DNA of 59,776 nt, taken from NCBI RefSeq assembly GCF_000311725.1, contig NZ_HE978514.1, forward strand, positions 428,840-488,615. Reading direction: 5' to 3'. The stretch's first letter is position 1; the number at the start of each line of letters is the position of its first letter. The notes below the pieces were generated by a model, which was given only the letters and a program-made list of their open reading frames with translations, was not told where the DNA came from and did not search any database. A program made the position numbers and the translations under genes. The stretch comes from Robertmurraya massiliosenegalensis JC6. GTDB lineage: Bacteria > Bacillota > Bacilli > Bacillales > Cytobacillaceae. Of the stretch, positions 38,095-47,187 are shown in pieces.

Positions 38095-40329
38095 TCACAT
38101 TTCTCCCTGCTTCAATAAGTACTCACACACTTTGCTCGAATCGAGTCTGGCCGCAACATAAGGTGGTCGAATACCTTTAGCCCCTTCAAGTGGTAGTCCT
38201 AGCCACAACACTTTCTCGTCAATCATGACAAATGGAAACGGGAAACTGCTGTCTAGCCAAGTATCGGGGTTTCCCCACATTTGCTCTGAAATGAGGGTCC
38301 ATTTTACATATGATTCTCTTTTACTTAGCTCTTTCACCCATTCTTCAGATAACGCCGTTCCTTCAGGCAATGAGATCAAAATGGATGTTCTTGCCGATTT
38401 TACGTCGAAAAAAACGGCTTCTAGTTTTAACGCATGTATCCATTTTAATTTTGTGTGCTGATTTTGTATCCATGTCCCAATTTCTTTTGTCGTGACGGAT
38501 TGATTATGCCGAACTTGGTGATCAACGAGCTTCCTAAGTGTTTTTCCTTGAAAAACACGCTTTTCAATAAAATGTCTGTTGCTGACGTGGACAAATTTCC
38601 CTCTTGTTCGGGTAATCGCTACATTCAAAAGGCGTTCACTGTCCTTGCTCGTTAAAAGCATCCCTGCACGCTCTTGAGGATCACTATCGACGGTATCAAA
38701 GATCATCACGTCACGCTCACTTCCCTGGAATCGATGGACAGTCGCCGCAATCATATCCGCTTGAGTGCGTTCATTCTCAAACATTTCTTCGAGTAGCCAT
38801 TCCATCAGATTTGCCTGCGCCCGGTATGGTGTCACGTATCCAATCGATTTCATTCCAGCCATGTAAGCTTCATAAATCAGCTGAAATGACAAAAGCAATT
38901 GCCAAAGATTAAATCTTGAATTCGTTGATTGATCAGAGATACAATGCAATCCCGTGAAACTAGTATCTAATAGCACTGCCGCTTGCTTTTTAAAAGGGGA
39001 TCGAGCTACGATTTCATTTCTGCTTTTAGAAACACTTTCATGATCTCCCACTAAGGAGTGATAGATGTACTGATTGGTAAAAGCCGAAATATCAGGATGC
39101 ATTCGCCGCTGTTCTTTTAACAAAAGAAGCTGTGGGTGAAGTTTTCCTTCATTCAATGATTCGACCACTCCTGATTGGTGAAACACATCCTCTTTCAACC
39201 ATTTTTCCACAAGTGGCGCTCGACTTGATGCAATCGGAGGCAATTGCTTAAAATCTCCACAAATAATAATCCGCTTTCCCATTGTAGCTGCAAATGCCGC
39301 CTGTGGAACATAGGCCATGCTCGCTTCATCCAAAATGACAAGATCATATTCCTGTTCGTAAATCGCACTATCACTTGCTGCCTTTGCAAGCGTCGTCCCG
39401 ACAATGAGAGCATCTTTTATGAACTCCATTTCCTTTTTCCGTACCTTATCCAAAACCTTTGCAATCTGTGTTTCAATTTCCAGTAGATGCTCCGAATCTC
39501 GTTTGCTAAAAGAACTGGCTAAATCTTTCTTTAAATGGCGCCGTTCTTCTATGAGCCTCTCTCGGTCTTGGGCAAGGAGTGGGTCCTTTTTCTCCATCAG
39601 CTGAGCGGTCGTGATTTCTTGATGGGTTTTTAGCGTATCTCCGACGTTCACACCAAACCGGATGACATCCCCTTCTCGGAATCGGTTTTTCTTTTTGATA
39701 AAATCCGTCACTTCCCCCATCAATACATCAACAGCTTGGTTACTATGTGAGAGAATCAAGACTTTTTTCTGTTGAAAATATTTGTTGGCTGCGGCTCTCG
39801 CCAAAGTATACGTTTTCCCAGTCCCCGGCGGTCCCCAAACGAACGTTGCTGGATTGTATTTTGAGCGCAAGACCAATTCATGGACATTGCTCTTAATCTT
39901 TTCTTTTGGATGCTTCGTTTGCACCGAAGGATTCATTAATCTTTTCACTCGAAGTCGCTTCTGCTTGCTCTTTTTAATGGCATCCAGCCTTTCAATTAAT
40001 TGCTCGAGAAGCTCCCAAGGATCATGTAGTAAATAGGCATCCGAAATGAGGTCTCCAAAGCTTTTCTCTAGTAATAGGATCACACCTCTTCCCTCTGAAG
40101 ATAGCACTCTTCCACTATTTTGCATCATACCCCATTCCAATTTAATCGTAGAACCAACGGGAATGCGTAAGGAGGTGACTGTATCAAAATAATAGCTATA
40201 CCCGCCATCATTCGATAACAGCCGTCCATTGGTCACCATATAACGGCTTCCGCCAAACTTTTTCAAGTAATTTATTTCTTGTTGCAGTGCTTGCTGCCAC
40301 TCTTTGATGTAGGTTTTTGTTGAAATCAT
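38095..40329 (-). CDS. UPF1/DNA2-like superfamily 1 helicase
   Basis: About 744 residues. An N-terminal region (1-145) without a known motif precedes a helicase core: Walker A GPPGTGKT (166-173), motif Ia SHSNQAVDVLM, Walker B DEASM, motif III GDFKQLPPI, motif V VHRFQGSERDVMIFDT and motif VI NVAITRTRGKFVH. The order fits SF1B helicases of the UPF1/DNA2 type. The C-terminal about 100 residues are unassigned and could be a nuclease-like or binding module. ATG 40329 has ACAGGAGCAG in front; the longer 795-residue reading lacks a ribosome site. A role in RNA/DNA repair or defence is possible. Confidence 0.88.
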   Translation of the reverse strand: MISTKTYIKEWQQALQQEINYLKKFGGSRYMVTNGRLLSNDGGYSYYFDTVTSLRIPVGSTIKLEWGMMQNSGRVLSSEGRGVILLLEKSFGDLISDAYLLHDPWELLEQLIERLDAIKKSKQKRLRVKRLMNPSVQTKHPKEKIKSNVHELVLRSKYNPATFVWGPPGTGKTYTLARAAANKYFQQKKVLILSHSNQAVDVLMGEVTDFIKKKNRFREGDVIRFGVNVGDTLKTHQEITTAQLMEKKDPLLAQDRERLIEERRHLKKDLASSFSKRDSEHLLEIETQIAKVLDKVRKKEMEFIKDALIVGTTLAKAASDSAIYEQEYDLVILDEASMAYVPQAAFAATMGKRIIICGDFKQLPPIASSRAPLVEKWLKEDVFHQSGVVESLNEGKLHPQLLLLKEQRRMHPDISAFTNQYIYHSLVGDHESVSKSRNEIVARSPFKKQAAVLLDTSFTGLHCISDQSTNSRFNLWQLLLSFQLIYEAYMAGMKSIGYVTPYRAQANLMEWLLEEMFENERTQADMIAATVHRFQGSERDVMIFDTVDSDPQERAGMLLTSKDSERLLNVAITRTRGKFVHVSNRHFIEKRVFQGKTLRKLVDHQVRHNQSVTTKEIGTWIQNQHTKLKWIHALKLEAVFFDVKSARTSILISLPEGTALSEEWVKELSKRESYVKWTLISEQMWGNPDTWLDSSFPFPFVMIDEKVLWLGLPLEGAKGIRPPYVAARLDSSKVCEYLLKQGEM

Positions 40330-40536
40330 TTGCTGCTCCTGTGTTTTGATAAATGAATGTATATGGATACCTATAATAGCATAGGAATTCTCATAAATCG
40401 AAAAGCAGCCTTTCCCTTTTCGTTTAATTTCTCCCCTATGTTCCTTGTGATTTTTAGTACCTTTAGGACCGAAACTTTCCATGTTCTTTTTTCGTATAAG
40501 GAGTTATAACAAAGTAGAATTTGGAGGTAATGAGAG

Positions 40537-40920
40537 ATGTTTCATGATCCCGCTGGAGATTTTTTATTTAGCTTCGCTCCTATTTTTATCGGAATTGTAT
40601 TTATTATTGTAATCGGAACCATTTTATTTTCCCTTTTTAAAGGTGTTAAGCAATGGAGAGTAAATGAGCAATCACCACGATTATCTGTACCAGCTCTAGT
40701 AAAAATAAAACGCACAAATGTTAGTGGACATACGCATCATCATGAGAGCCATCATAGCCACAGTTCAACAACGACCTACTTTACAACTTTCGAATTTGAA
40801 AGCGGAGATCGTCTAGAATTACAGCTATCCGGCTCAGAATATGGTCAACTGGCAGAAGGAGATAATGGCATTCTAACCTTTCAGGGTACAAGATATTTAG
40901 GTTTTAAGAGAAGTGTTTAA
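40537..40920 (+). CDS. DUF2500-family membrane protein
   Basis: A 127-residue protein with one N-terminal membrane helix (about 10-35), a His/Ser-rich stretch (GHTHHHESHHSHSS) and a beta-rich C-terminal domain (TYFTTFEFESGDRLELQLSGSEYGQLAEGDNGILTFQG), which is the DUF2500 pattern. Function unknown; the His-rich stretch might bind metal. GGAGGT ribosome site; bidirectional terminator after it. Confidence 0.85.
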   Translation: MFHDPAGDFLFSFAPIFIGIVFIIVIGTILFSLFKGVKQWRVNEQSPRLSVPALVKIKRTNVSGHTHHHESHHSHSSTTTYFTTFEFESGDRLELQLSGSEYGQLAEGDNGILTFQGTRYLGFKRSV

Positions 40921-40955
40921 GGGTGAGAGTGGGGATGTTTTTTCTTCATTCCACC

Positions 40956-40995
40956 AAAAAAGGCAGCTCACCAAGTAGTGTGGGCTGCCTTTTTT
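40956..40995. terminator. Bidirectional intrinsic terminator
   Basis: AAAAAAGGCAGC pairs with GCTGCCTTTTTT around a 16-base loop between the convergent DUF2500 and hepT genes. Confidence 0.92.
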
Positions 40996-41323
40996 ATATT
41001 AATTCTTGAATTTGTTTCTTCAACGTGGGAATTTTATTTTGAACAACATCCCATACAATTCGATAGTTAATTGAGAAATATCCATGAATCAACATATCTC
41101 TCATTCCAGCCATCTTTCTCCACTCAATCTGTGCGTTTTCCTCTTTTATCTGTAAAGGAATACTCTTTGATGCCTCTCCTATAACCAATATGTTTTTTAT
41201 GACTGCATCGACTACTAAATCATTCTCAACAAAATCATCAAATGAAAAGCCTTCTGTGTAGGTTTCAATTCTTATCGCAGCAGAATAAATATCCTCTAAA
41301 ATGACTTTAGGCTCCCTCTGCAT
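40994..41323 (-). CDS. hepT: HepT-like HEPN toxin (DUF86)
   Basis: About 109 residues, all-helical. The catalytic HEPN motif R-x4-H-x-Y is visible as RDMLIHGY, the active site of HepT RNases. ATG 41323 has AAGGAG eight bases upstream; a GTG at 41332 is possible. It overlaps the end of the upstream mntA gene by 17 bp, as in MntA-HepT toxin-antitoxin pairs, in which the toxin is neutralised by AMPylation near this motif. Confidence 0.93.
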   Translation of the reverse strand: MQREPKVILEDIYSAAIRIETYTEGFSFDDFVENDLVVDAVIKNILVIGEASKSIPLQIKEENAQIEWRKMAGMRDMLIHGYFSINYRIVWDVVQNKIPTLKKQIQELI

Positions 41324-41612
41324 ACTTGGCACTCCTTAAGATAGCTGGTTTAAGTGCTGGCTTAATATCATCGATAATGACCAAATCTATTTGTTTTTGA
41401 AAAAGATCTTCAAGATTAAGTTTTAAACCCATATAATTATCAAATGTCAAAGCAATTTCATCAAATTCAACTAATAAATCGATATCACTTTTATCCTTGT
41501 GCTCATCACGTGTATATGAGCCGAACAAAGCAATACGCTTAACACCATATGATTCTTTCCACATTTTCAAGTTTCTAGAAAGTTCATTAAGAATTTCTTG
41601 TTGCGATAACAT
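41307..41612 (-). CDS. mntA: MntA-like minimal nucleotidyltransferase antitoxin
   Basis: About 101 residues of the MNT fold. The nucleotidyltransferase motif GS-x10-D-x-D is exact: FGSYTRDEHKDKSDIDLLVEF. In this family the enzyme AMPylates the partner HepT toxin. Start ATG 41612 has GGCGGTGAT upstream; an ATG at 41627 would add five residues. It precedes and overlaps hepT. Confidence 0.93.
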   Translation of the reverse strand: MLSQQEILNELSRNLKMWKESYGVKRIALFGSYTRDEHKDKSDIDLLVEFDEIALTFDNYMGLKLNLEDLFQKQIDLVIIDDIKPALKPAILRSAKYAEGA

Positions 41613-41780
41613 AGTAATCACCGCCATCTTATTGGTTTCAGTACTTTCATTATAGCACTCTTACTATACTTTATTCGCTGCTAAATCAAAAACTCCTTTC
41701 CAACTAACACCATAAGATGATTATTATGCTTCAAAGTCGATTCGAACCTGATTGTTTAATCCTTACCATCTTATTCATAT

Positions 41781-42014
41781 TTATTTTAAAAGGAGTTCTG
41801 AAACTTCCTCTGCTATTGGCCACTTCATGTCCTGAATCCATTCCATTAGAACTGGTAGCAAAGGAATTACTTCACTTCTATTTAGGCTCTTTAATTGCTT
41901 CACACAATCAAAATCAAACTTATCCCTTGGTAGATATTCAGCGTAACTTTTTATTCTTTCAGCTTTCAACTCAGGTTTTTCAATATTACTACAAATGTTT
42001 TTATATCCCTTCAA
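41781..42014 (-). pseudogene. Fragment of a DUF5071-like protein
   Basis: Seventy-seven codons with YLPRDKFDFDCVKQLKSLNRSEVIPLLPVLMEWIQDMKWPIAEEVSELL, which I recognise as the N-terminal part of DUF5071 proteins (usually about 120 residues). The ORF ends right after this at a TAA, so the C-terminal half is missing. It begins with a TTG that has no clear ribosome site. Probably a decayed gene. Confidence 0.6.
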
Positions 42015-42062
42015 TAAAGTAAGTACTCATCAATACCAACGCTGACATACTCATAATTCAAA

Positions 42063-42548
42063 TTAATGATGTGAGTGGTCATCACCATTGTCATTTGGCA
42101 CCTCTTGATTTTGTGAATTTCTCTCTAATTCCTCAAGCTCTTCTTTAGTAGCAGTTCCTGCAATAAATTGTTTCTTTGGCATTACGTGCATATCGCGTGC
42201 TGTTACATGGGTTTGGACGTAATATAAACCCTTTTCTTTAAATGTCTTTTGAATACTGTATACTCCATCTTTTTTATATTCAGCCTCTAGTAGCTCGCCT
42301 TCTTCCTGACTATTACCTTTCCAAATTTCAAACTTAACATCATCAGCATCTTCCACTACATCTGTACCTTGCGATACTTTAACACTCAATTCACTTTCTG
42401 TATGAAGGGGAATTCTTGCTGGAATCATGATTTCTGCATTTATAATTTGAGGTACTTCTTTAGCTTGTTGGCCGTTTTGTGCTGTACATCCTGACAAAAG
42501 GAAGAAAGTGGAAATTAACCCTAGCACTATTAATTGTAACTTACTCAT
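42063..42548 (-). CDS. YtkA-like (FixH-family) lipoprotein
   Basis: A 161-residue protein with a lipoprotein signal peptide ending in the lipobox LLSGC (Cys21). It then has a beta-sandwich domain (about 35-135; LHTESELSVKV, FEIWKGNS, YYVQTHVTARDMHVMPKKQF) like YtkA/FixH proteins, and a His-rich DDHSHH tail. Relatives are linked with copper or membrane redox functions. It lies 35 bp after the PepSY-TM gene and is probably co-transcribed. Confidence 0.82.
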   Translation of the reverse strand: MSKLQLIVLGLISTFFLLSGCTAQNGQQAKEVPQIINAEIMIPARIPLHTESELSVKVSQGTDVVEDADDVKFEIWKGNSQEEGELLEAEYKKDGVYSIQKTFKEKGLYYVQTHVTARDMHVMPKKQFIAGTATKEELEELERNSQNQEVPNDNGDDHSHH

Positions 42549-42583
42549 TTTATGTTTGAGCCTCCAATTTTAAAAATATCACT

Positions 42584-44008
42584 CTATCCAATCCAACGTT
42601 TAAACTTTGGAATTCTTCTAATAATCAACCAATCTAGTATCCATACTATAATCAGAGACATGCCTACTAGTGGGAAGAAAATACTTAGAACAATAACTAT
42701 TATGGCTACACCCTTCATCAATTTAATGTTTTCTGGTAATGATGGAGCACCCATTTTTCCATTAGGCCTTCTTTTCCACCACATCATAAAGCCGCTAATT
42801 GCAATCAGAACAATTCCAAAAACTAAAGCAAGAACGACAAGTTGGTTTACTAAACCAAAATCCCCCTGATGAAAAGCGATACCCAGTGTCATTAATTTCC
42901 CTAATATTCCATAGTCCTTCCAGCCAAGATTCGCTAAAACAGTTCCATCATATTGGTCAATATGTAAGGTTTGTTGTGTCCAAGGCATCGGTTTATCAGG
43001 ATAGATTGCGTTAGGGGATAAAAATACAGTGTAAACCCCCGATTCATTTTGAGGAAAAACTATTTTATAGCCTGGGTGAACTTTATTATCCGATACTGTT
43101 TCTATGACTTCTTCAATTGAAATCGATTTTGTTCCTTTGTCATTTGATTGGGGGACTGGCATTTTTTCTGCAGCCCAAGGTACATCATCGGCAACTTCTT
43201 TTGTTGGCAGTGTAGATTGCGGAAATGCATAGCTTTCCCAAGGGTTCACGCCTGCAGGACTGCCAGCATCTGTCTTGGCCACAAGATTATTTGCCATATT
43301 ACCCCAAACACCTGACCACATAAGTCCGGAAACGACTTGAACTACAATAAGTAAAGATAACCAGATAGCAGTTGTTGAATGCAAATCTCGCCAAAGGACT
43401 CGTTTCCCTTTAGTTATTCTTAATCGAGGTAGCAATGTTCCAAAGATCGTTTTTTGGTTACGTGGCCACCATAAATAAACACCAGTAATGATTAAGATGA
43501 TTGTCCAACAAGCAGCAAGTTCAACGAACCAATTTCCTAAAGTACCGCCCCAAAATTCGCCATTATGAAGGTTTTTAACAAATGCCATAAAACGATCGTT
43601 TTCATTTAAATCTCCGATGATATCACCATTGTAGGGATTAACATAGATAGATAGGTTCTCACCAATCGTACTCAGACCAACCACAGATGACCTATCCGCT
43701 TCAAAGGATGGTGTATAGCTTGTTATTTCTCCATTTGGATAGTTCTTCATTACTTCTTCAATTTGTTCAGTCGATGATCGTTTTTGCTCCCCTGGTTGTA
43801 CGTAATAATAATCTTCGTACATTTTATCTTCGATTTGAGGTTTAAAGAGGTAAACTGCTCCTGTTATAGATAAAAATATGATTAAAGGCGAGAAAAAAAC
43901 ACCTGCAAAGAAGTGCCATCTCCATACAGTATTGTATAAATTTTTCCCGTTTGTTTGTTGTTTTCGTTGAGTAGGGTCAATTTGTGGTTTCTTTAAAGCT
44001 TTACTCAT
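42584..44008 (-). CDS. PepSY-associated TM protein (PiuB-like)
   Basis: A 474-residue membrane protein with four main helices: one at about 30-55 (FFAGVFFSPLIIFLSITGAVYLF), others near 160-180, 210-235 and 395-470. Conserved HxxHGExxG-type (LHNGEFWGGTLGNWFVELAACW) and RDLHSTTAIW motifs match the PepSY_TM family once called iron-regulated PiuB. Two extracytoplasmic PepSY regions lie between helices. The family is thought to act in siderophore or metal reduction; together with a YtkA-like lipoprotein a metal-related role is inferred. Confidence 0.88.
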   Translation of the reverse strand: MSKALKKPQIDPTQRKQQTNGKNLYNTVWRWHFFAGVFFSPLIIFLSITGAVYLFKPQIEDKMYEDYYYVQPGEQKRSSTEQIEEVMKNYPNGEITSYTPSFEADRSSVVGLSTIGENLSIYVNPYNGDIIGDLNENDRFMAFVKNLHNGEFWGGTLGNWFVELAACWTIILIITGVYLWWPRNQKTIFGTLLPRLRITKGKRVLWRDLHSTTAIWLSLLIVVQVVSGLMWSGVWGNMANNLVAKTDAGSPAGVNPWESYAFPQSTLPTKEVADDVPWAAEKMPVPQSNDKGTKSISIEEVIETVSDNKVHPGYKIVFPQNESGVYTVFLSPNAIYPDKPMPWTQQTLHIDQYDGTVLANLGWKDYGILGKLMTLGIAFHQGDFGLVNQLVVLALVFGIVLIAISGFMMWWKRRPNGKMGAPSLPENIKLMKGVAIIVIVLSIFFPLVGMSLIIVWILDWLIIRRIPKFKRWIG

Positions 44009-44479
44009 TTATCATCGGCATCCTTCCTTAGTTACGATCGTTTCATTACCCAAAGAGTTTTCATTCGTTCTCCAAAATATTATATATATAATTGAGTTAC
44101 TAGATAATAGCCCGAATGGGTTAAAAAAGTGCCTATCACCACCCGAAAAATCTTGTTTCATACATTGTTCTACATTCTATTTATCATTAATAATTCGAAT
44201 CCCCGTTCTGTTCGTGAAGTTCTAAACACTGAAAGAGCCTTATCCACCAAGGGATAAGGCTCTCATATTTATGTAAGAACAAACTTTGCGATCGTTTCAC
44301 AGTGGCTCGGTTCTCCAACGAAGCACTATTTGAACGAGTGTCCACGGGAATTGTGGAACACCCATTTTGCACCAAAATCGGTATGTCTAACCGATAACAA
44401 CCTTGAGTTGCCTTGTTGATCGTGCAGGTTAATAAAAAGGCATACCATTCTAAGAACGAATAAATTACAATTTTGTTGA
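44009..44479. other. Non-coding stretch with hairpins
   Basis: About 470 bases. A strong hairpin, AGAGCCTTATCC/GGATAAGGCTCT (44234-44263), lies inside. Further right are shorter complementary words (GTGTCCAC... GTGGAACAC near 44338-44362). I see no coding sequence and no known RNA; the hairpins may be terminator or repeat remnants. Confidence 0.45.
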
Positions 44480-44866
44480 CTAAACCTTCTTTCTAAAATA
44501 CACCCACAACTCTATTCCTAACATAAATAATGTAGAAATCAAAAAACCAATCATAAAAATATGATGAACTACTACAAAATAAACGATATATGCCACTATG
44601 GCGATAAGATAGACCATAACCAGCATGCCATTTCTATGCTTTCCCGTCAACTTCTATTTTTTTTCGACTTTACTTTCTCCCTTTATCAATTCATCTAAAG
44701 ATATGTTATAAAGTTCACTTATTGCAATAAGATTAGAAATATCTAGAATTCCTTTATCTGTTTCCCATCTTGTAACAGCAGACCTTGTAACACCCATTTT
44801 TTCTGCAGCCTGTTCCTAAGTTAATCCAGCTTCACTTCGTAATTACTTCAACTTTTCTGATAACAT
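44480..44866 (-). pseudogene. XRE regulator with membrane tail, inactivated by three stop codons
   Basis: From ATG 44866 one frame reads MLSEKLK*LRSEAGLT*EQAAEKMGVTRSAVTRWE... LDELIKGESKVEKK*, followed in the same frame by a 58-residue hydrophobic segment (MVYLIAIVAYIVYFVVV...) ending at 44480. An intact XRE protein would have Lys/Gln at the first two stops, which are single-base changes. The C-terminal membrane segments are found in some Bacillus XRE proteins; alternatively the tail is a separate small gene. An intact XRE gene lies next door at 45013. Confidence 0.8.
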
Positions 44867-45012
44867 AATATTTCCACCTTGGATTTAATTTCTAAATTCA
44901 AGATACACTAATCATTCTAAATAACACAGGAAATGCACCAAAACATCCGTGTTATGCTCCATGACATCCTTAATTTAAGCCATCTTTCATAGGAAAATTA
45001 GAATTATAACGA

Positions 45013-45669
45013 CTAATCCGGCAATTCTTCAATCTTTGTAACATCGCTGAGATTGATTTCTTTGCCAAACTGCAAGCGGATGATTGACGAATCAAACACA
45101 CTAATCACTACATTGCGATAATCATCGTCACGAAAATCAAAGAACCCTTTTAATAAGCCCTCTCTTTTCACCTGTTCAATCATCACCGGCTTATTGCAGA
45201 AATAATCTCTATCTACTCTTATTACATGGTTCCGCTCAGTATCCGTACCTTTCGCTGGCGAAACCGAGGTAATATGCATTTTCCCGATCATTCCATATAC
45301 GGGTTTATTTTTTACATTCTTTTGATAGTATAGGAAATCTTCATCTTCAGCCAAAATAAATACATCGAATACACCATCGTTCCAGCCTTCAAGTTCAATG
45401 TCATAGTATTTATTTCCGAAATCATATCTGGAATGGGATGCTGAAACAGGTATTTTTTCTTCGTCCTGACTTTTCATATTCCCAGCCAATACATCTAAGC
45501 TGACATCAAATATGGTCGCAAGCTGTAAGAGATTGCCTAACTCAGGAATACCGCCATCTGTTTCCCATTTTGCAATAGCCGAGCGGGAAACATTTAGTTT
45601 TTCTGCCAGCCTTTCCTGAGAAATACCTTTTTCCGTTCTTAATTGTTTTATTCTTTTGCCTAGTGTCAT
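45013..45669 (-). CDS. XRE-family transcriptional regulator
   Basis: About 218 residues. The N-terminal HTH reads LGKRIKQLRTEKGISQERLAEKLNVSRSAIAKWETDGGIPELGNLLQLATIFDVSLD. The remaining 140 residues are beta-rich (DIELEGWNDGVFDVFILAEDEDFLYYQ) and not a known domain to me. ATG 45669 has AAAGGAG upstream; the longer start at 45771 lacks a site. Possibly a paralogue or replacement of the broken XRE gene downstream. Confidence 0.85.
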   Translation of the reverse strand: MTLGKRIKQLRTEKGISQERLAEKLNVSRSAIAKWETDGGIPELGNLLQLATIFDVSLDVLAGNMKSQDEEKIPVSASHSRYDFGNKYYDIELEGWNDGVFDVFILAEDEDFLYYQKNVKNKPVYGMIGKMHITSVSPAKGTDTERNHVIRVDRDYFCNKPVMIEQVKREGLLKGFFDFRDDDYRNVVISVFDSSIIRLQFGKEINLSDVTKIEELPD

Positions 45670-45785
45670 AGTAACTTCACTCCTTTTCTTTTTTTCATAG
45701 AGTATTACTATAAACTCAGTTGGTCCATATATGAATCGTGACATCAATGTTACTCTTCGTGACAATGACAAAATTCAAATTTTCA

Positions 45786-46253
45786 TTAATTATCGTTATA
45801 TCCATTCTTGATTGTATCAAAGCAGCGTTTCCAGTACTGCTCTCTTTCAAGAATCTTTATTGGATCATAAGAGAGTCCGAAATATTCAAGAAGGGTATAT
45901 GTAAAATACTTTTCAAAATACTCTGCACCTTTCTTCCCAAAAAGTGCTATGAGTTTCTTGTTACCACCATGCTTTGAATCCAGGTAGTTACCCCACCTTT
46001 GAGCAACTCCTTCTTCGCCTGTAGCAGAACCAATATATAATTTCCCGGTATGAGTATCTGTCAAACAATACACACCCGTGATTTTCTTAAGTGCCTCATA
46101 GTATGTTGGAAGAATTCTGCCTGCAAAAATATCTGCTAATCGATGGAATGGCAAATGCACTCGGTCATACCCTTCAAACTTCTCTCCACTATAAACACAA
46201 GGCAAAACTTCTCTTACAACAGCCTGGTCAAGATACTTGCTCAAGTTAAACAC
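45786..46253 (-). CDS. GIY-YIG nuclease family protein, probably 5'-truncated
   Basis: A 155-residue ORF with a complete-looking GIY-YIG domain: GVYCLTDTHTGKLYIGSATGEEGVAQRWGNYLDSKHGGNKKL and the metal-binding Glu in LEREQYWK. Related proteins have about 100 more residues at the N-terminus. The open frame continues upstream of the GTG at 46253 (CKKGNTFSRYVFNLSK, still family-like) into the end of the neighbouring gene, with no ribosome site. So the 5' part was probably lost by a deletion at about 46253-46290. Confidence 0.75.
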   Translation of the reverse strand: MFNLSKYLDQAVVREVLPCVYSGEKFEGYDRVHLPFHRLADIFAGRILPTYYEALKKITGVYCLTDTHTGKLYIGSATGEEGVAQRWGNYLDSKHGGNKKLIALFGKKGAEYFEKYFTYTLLEYFGLSYDPIKILEREQYWKRCFDTIKNGYNDN

Positions 46254-46278
46254 GTAACGGGAGAAAGTATTACCCTTC

Positions 46279-46908
46279 TTACATTTGATGATGAGCCTTC
46301 CAAAGTTGCTTTTCTTTGGAATCTATTATCTTCAACCGTTCTAAAAGTTTTGACGTGTCTACTCTAACGGGTAAGTTTATCGGTTTATCCAGATCCAGTT
46401 TCGTATTTGCCCATTCCACTGCCTTTTGAGCCTGTTCTTTGGTAATATCTCCATATACACAGGCATATTGAGGAAATCGGCTTTCAATCAACGCAGCAAT
46501 AGCTAGTAATGGAATATGATACGGCAATCCTTGGGTCTTTGAATAGAATACTTTTGAAGCTCCTCGTTCACTATTCCTTAATTGATATAAGAGAATGTCT
46601 TCCTCTTGTATATCTTCCTTCCGCTTACTATATTTATCTATGTTTGAGCTGAGATTGAAACTTTCACCTGTTTCTTTACTCTCTAAATCGCCATTTATCT
46701 GCCAATACCTTTCCGTTTCCCCATAAACAACTAAGCGTTGTTCTTTTGTTGGCTCCAAAACTAATTGTTTGTAATCATCCATTTGTTCCACACTCAATGT
46801 GGCAAAAGGGTAGGCTTGAATAAGTATCAATGTTTCTTCGAAAACCTTCTCCCATTCGTCTTGATTAATATAATCTGATACAATTTCCAATCCTAGGTAT
46901 ACTCCCAT
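46279..46908 (-). CDS. Unrecognised protein, probably 3'-truncated
   Basis: A 209-residue ORF beginning MGVYLGLEIVSDYINQDEW after a GGAGG site. The sequence is globular, without signal peptide or membrane helix, and contains Glu/Tyr-rich segments and an ESFNLSSNIDKY motif. I recall longer proteins with this N-terminal pattern, so the abrupt end at the junction with a truncated GIY-YIG gene suggests a deletion removed the rest. No function can be given. Confidence 0.6.
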   Translation of the reverse strand: MGVYLGLEIVSDYINQDEWEKVFEETLILIQAYPFATLSVEQMDDYKQLVLEPTKEQRLVVYGETERYWQINGDLESKETGESFNLSSNIDKYSKRKEDIQEEDILLYQLRNSERGASKVFYSKTQGLPYHIPLLAIAALIESRFPQYACVYGDITKEQAQKAVEWANTKLDLDKPINLPVRVDTSKLLERLKIIDSKEKQLWKAHHQM

Positions 46909-46992
46909 AATTATCGACCTCCATTACTTTATTGACAGTAGGCAAGAACCATTGTCAGAGACAAGTAAAATCACTTCATTTTCTTGAATGCT

Positions 46993-47012
46993 TTATTGCC
47001 AATTGGCAATAA
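46993..47012. promoter_or_regulatory. Perfect 20-bp palindrome
   Basis: TTATTGCCAATTGGCAATAA is exactly self-complementary. It lies between divergent genes (46908 leftward, 47188 rightward) and next to a terminator-like hairpin; a candidate operator for a dimeric regulator. Confidence 0.5.
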
Positions 47013-47054
47013 AAAAGCCCGTATTCTTTGATTAGAATACGAGCCCTTTTTTAT
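47011..47054. terminator. Terminator-like hairpin between divergent genes
   Basis: AAAAAAGCCCGTATTCT pairs with AGAATACGAGCCCTTTTTT around TTGATT with one bulged base. No gene ends toward it in either direction, so it may be the relic of a lost gene or an attenuator for the rightward gene. Confidence 0.7.
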
Positions 47055-47187
47055 ATGTATTTTGAATGAAATGTTTATTTATCATGATTATCCCTGCTTT
47101 TTTAATGTCTTACATTGAATTATAATTTATAAAAATGCGATAATCAAGGTAAATACATGACAAAAAATTACAATAACAAAGGAAAGA

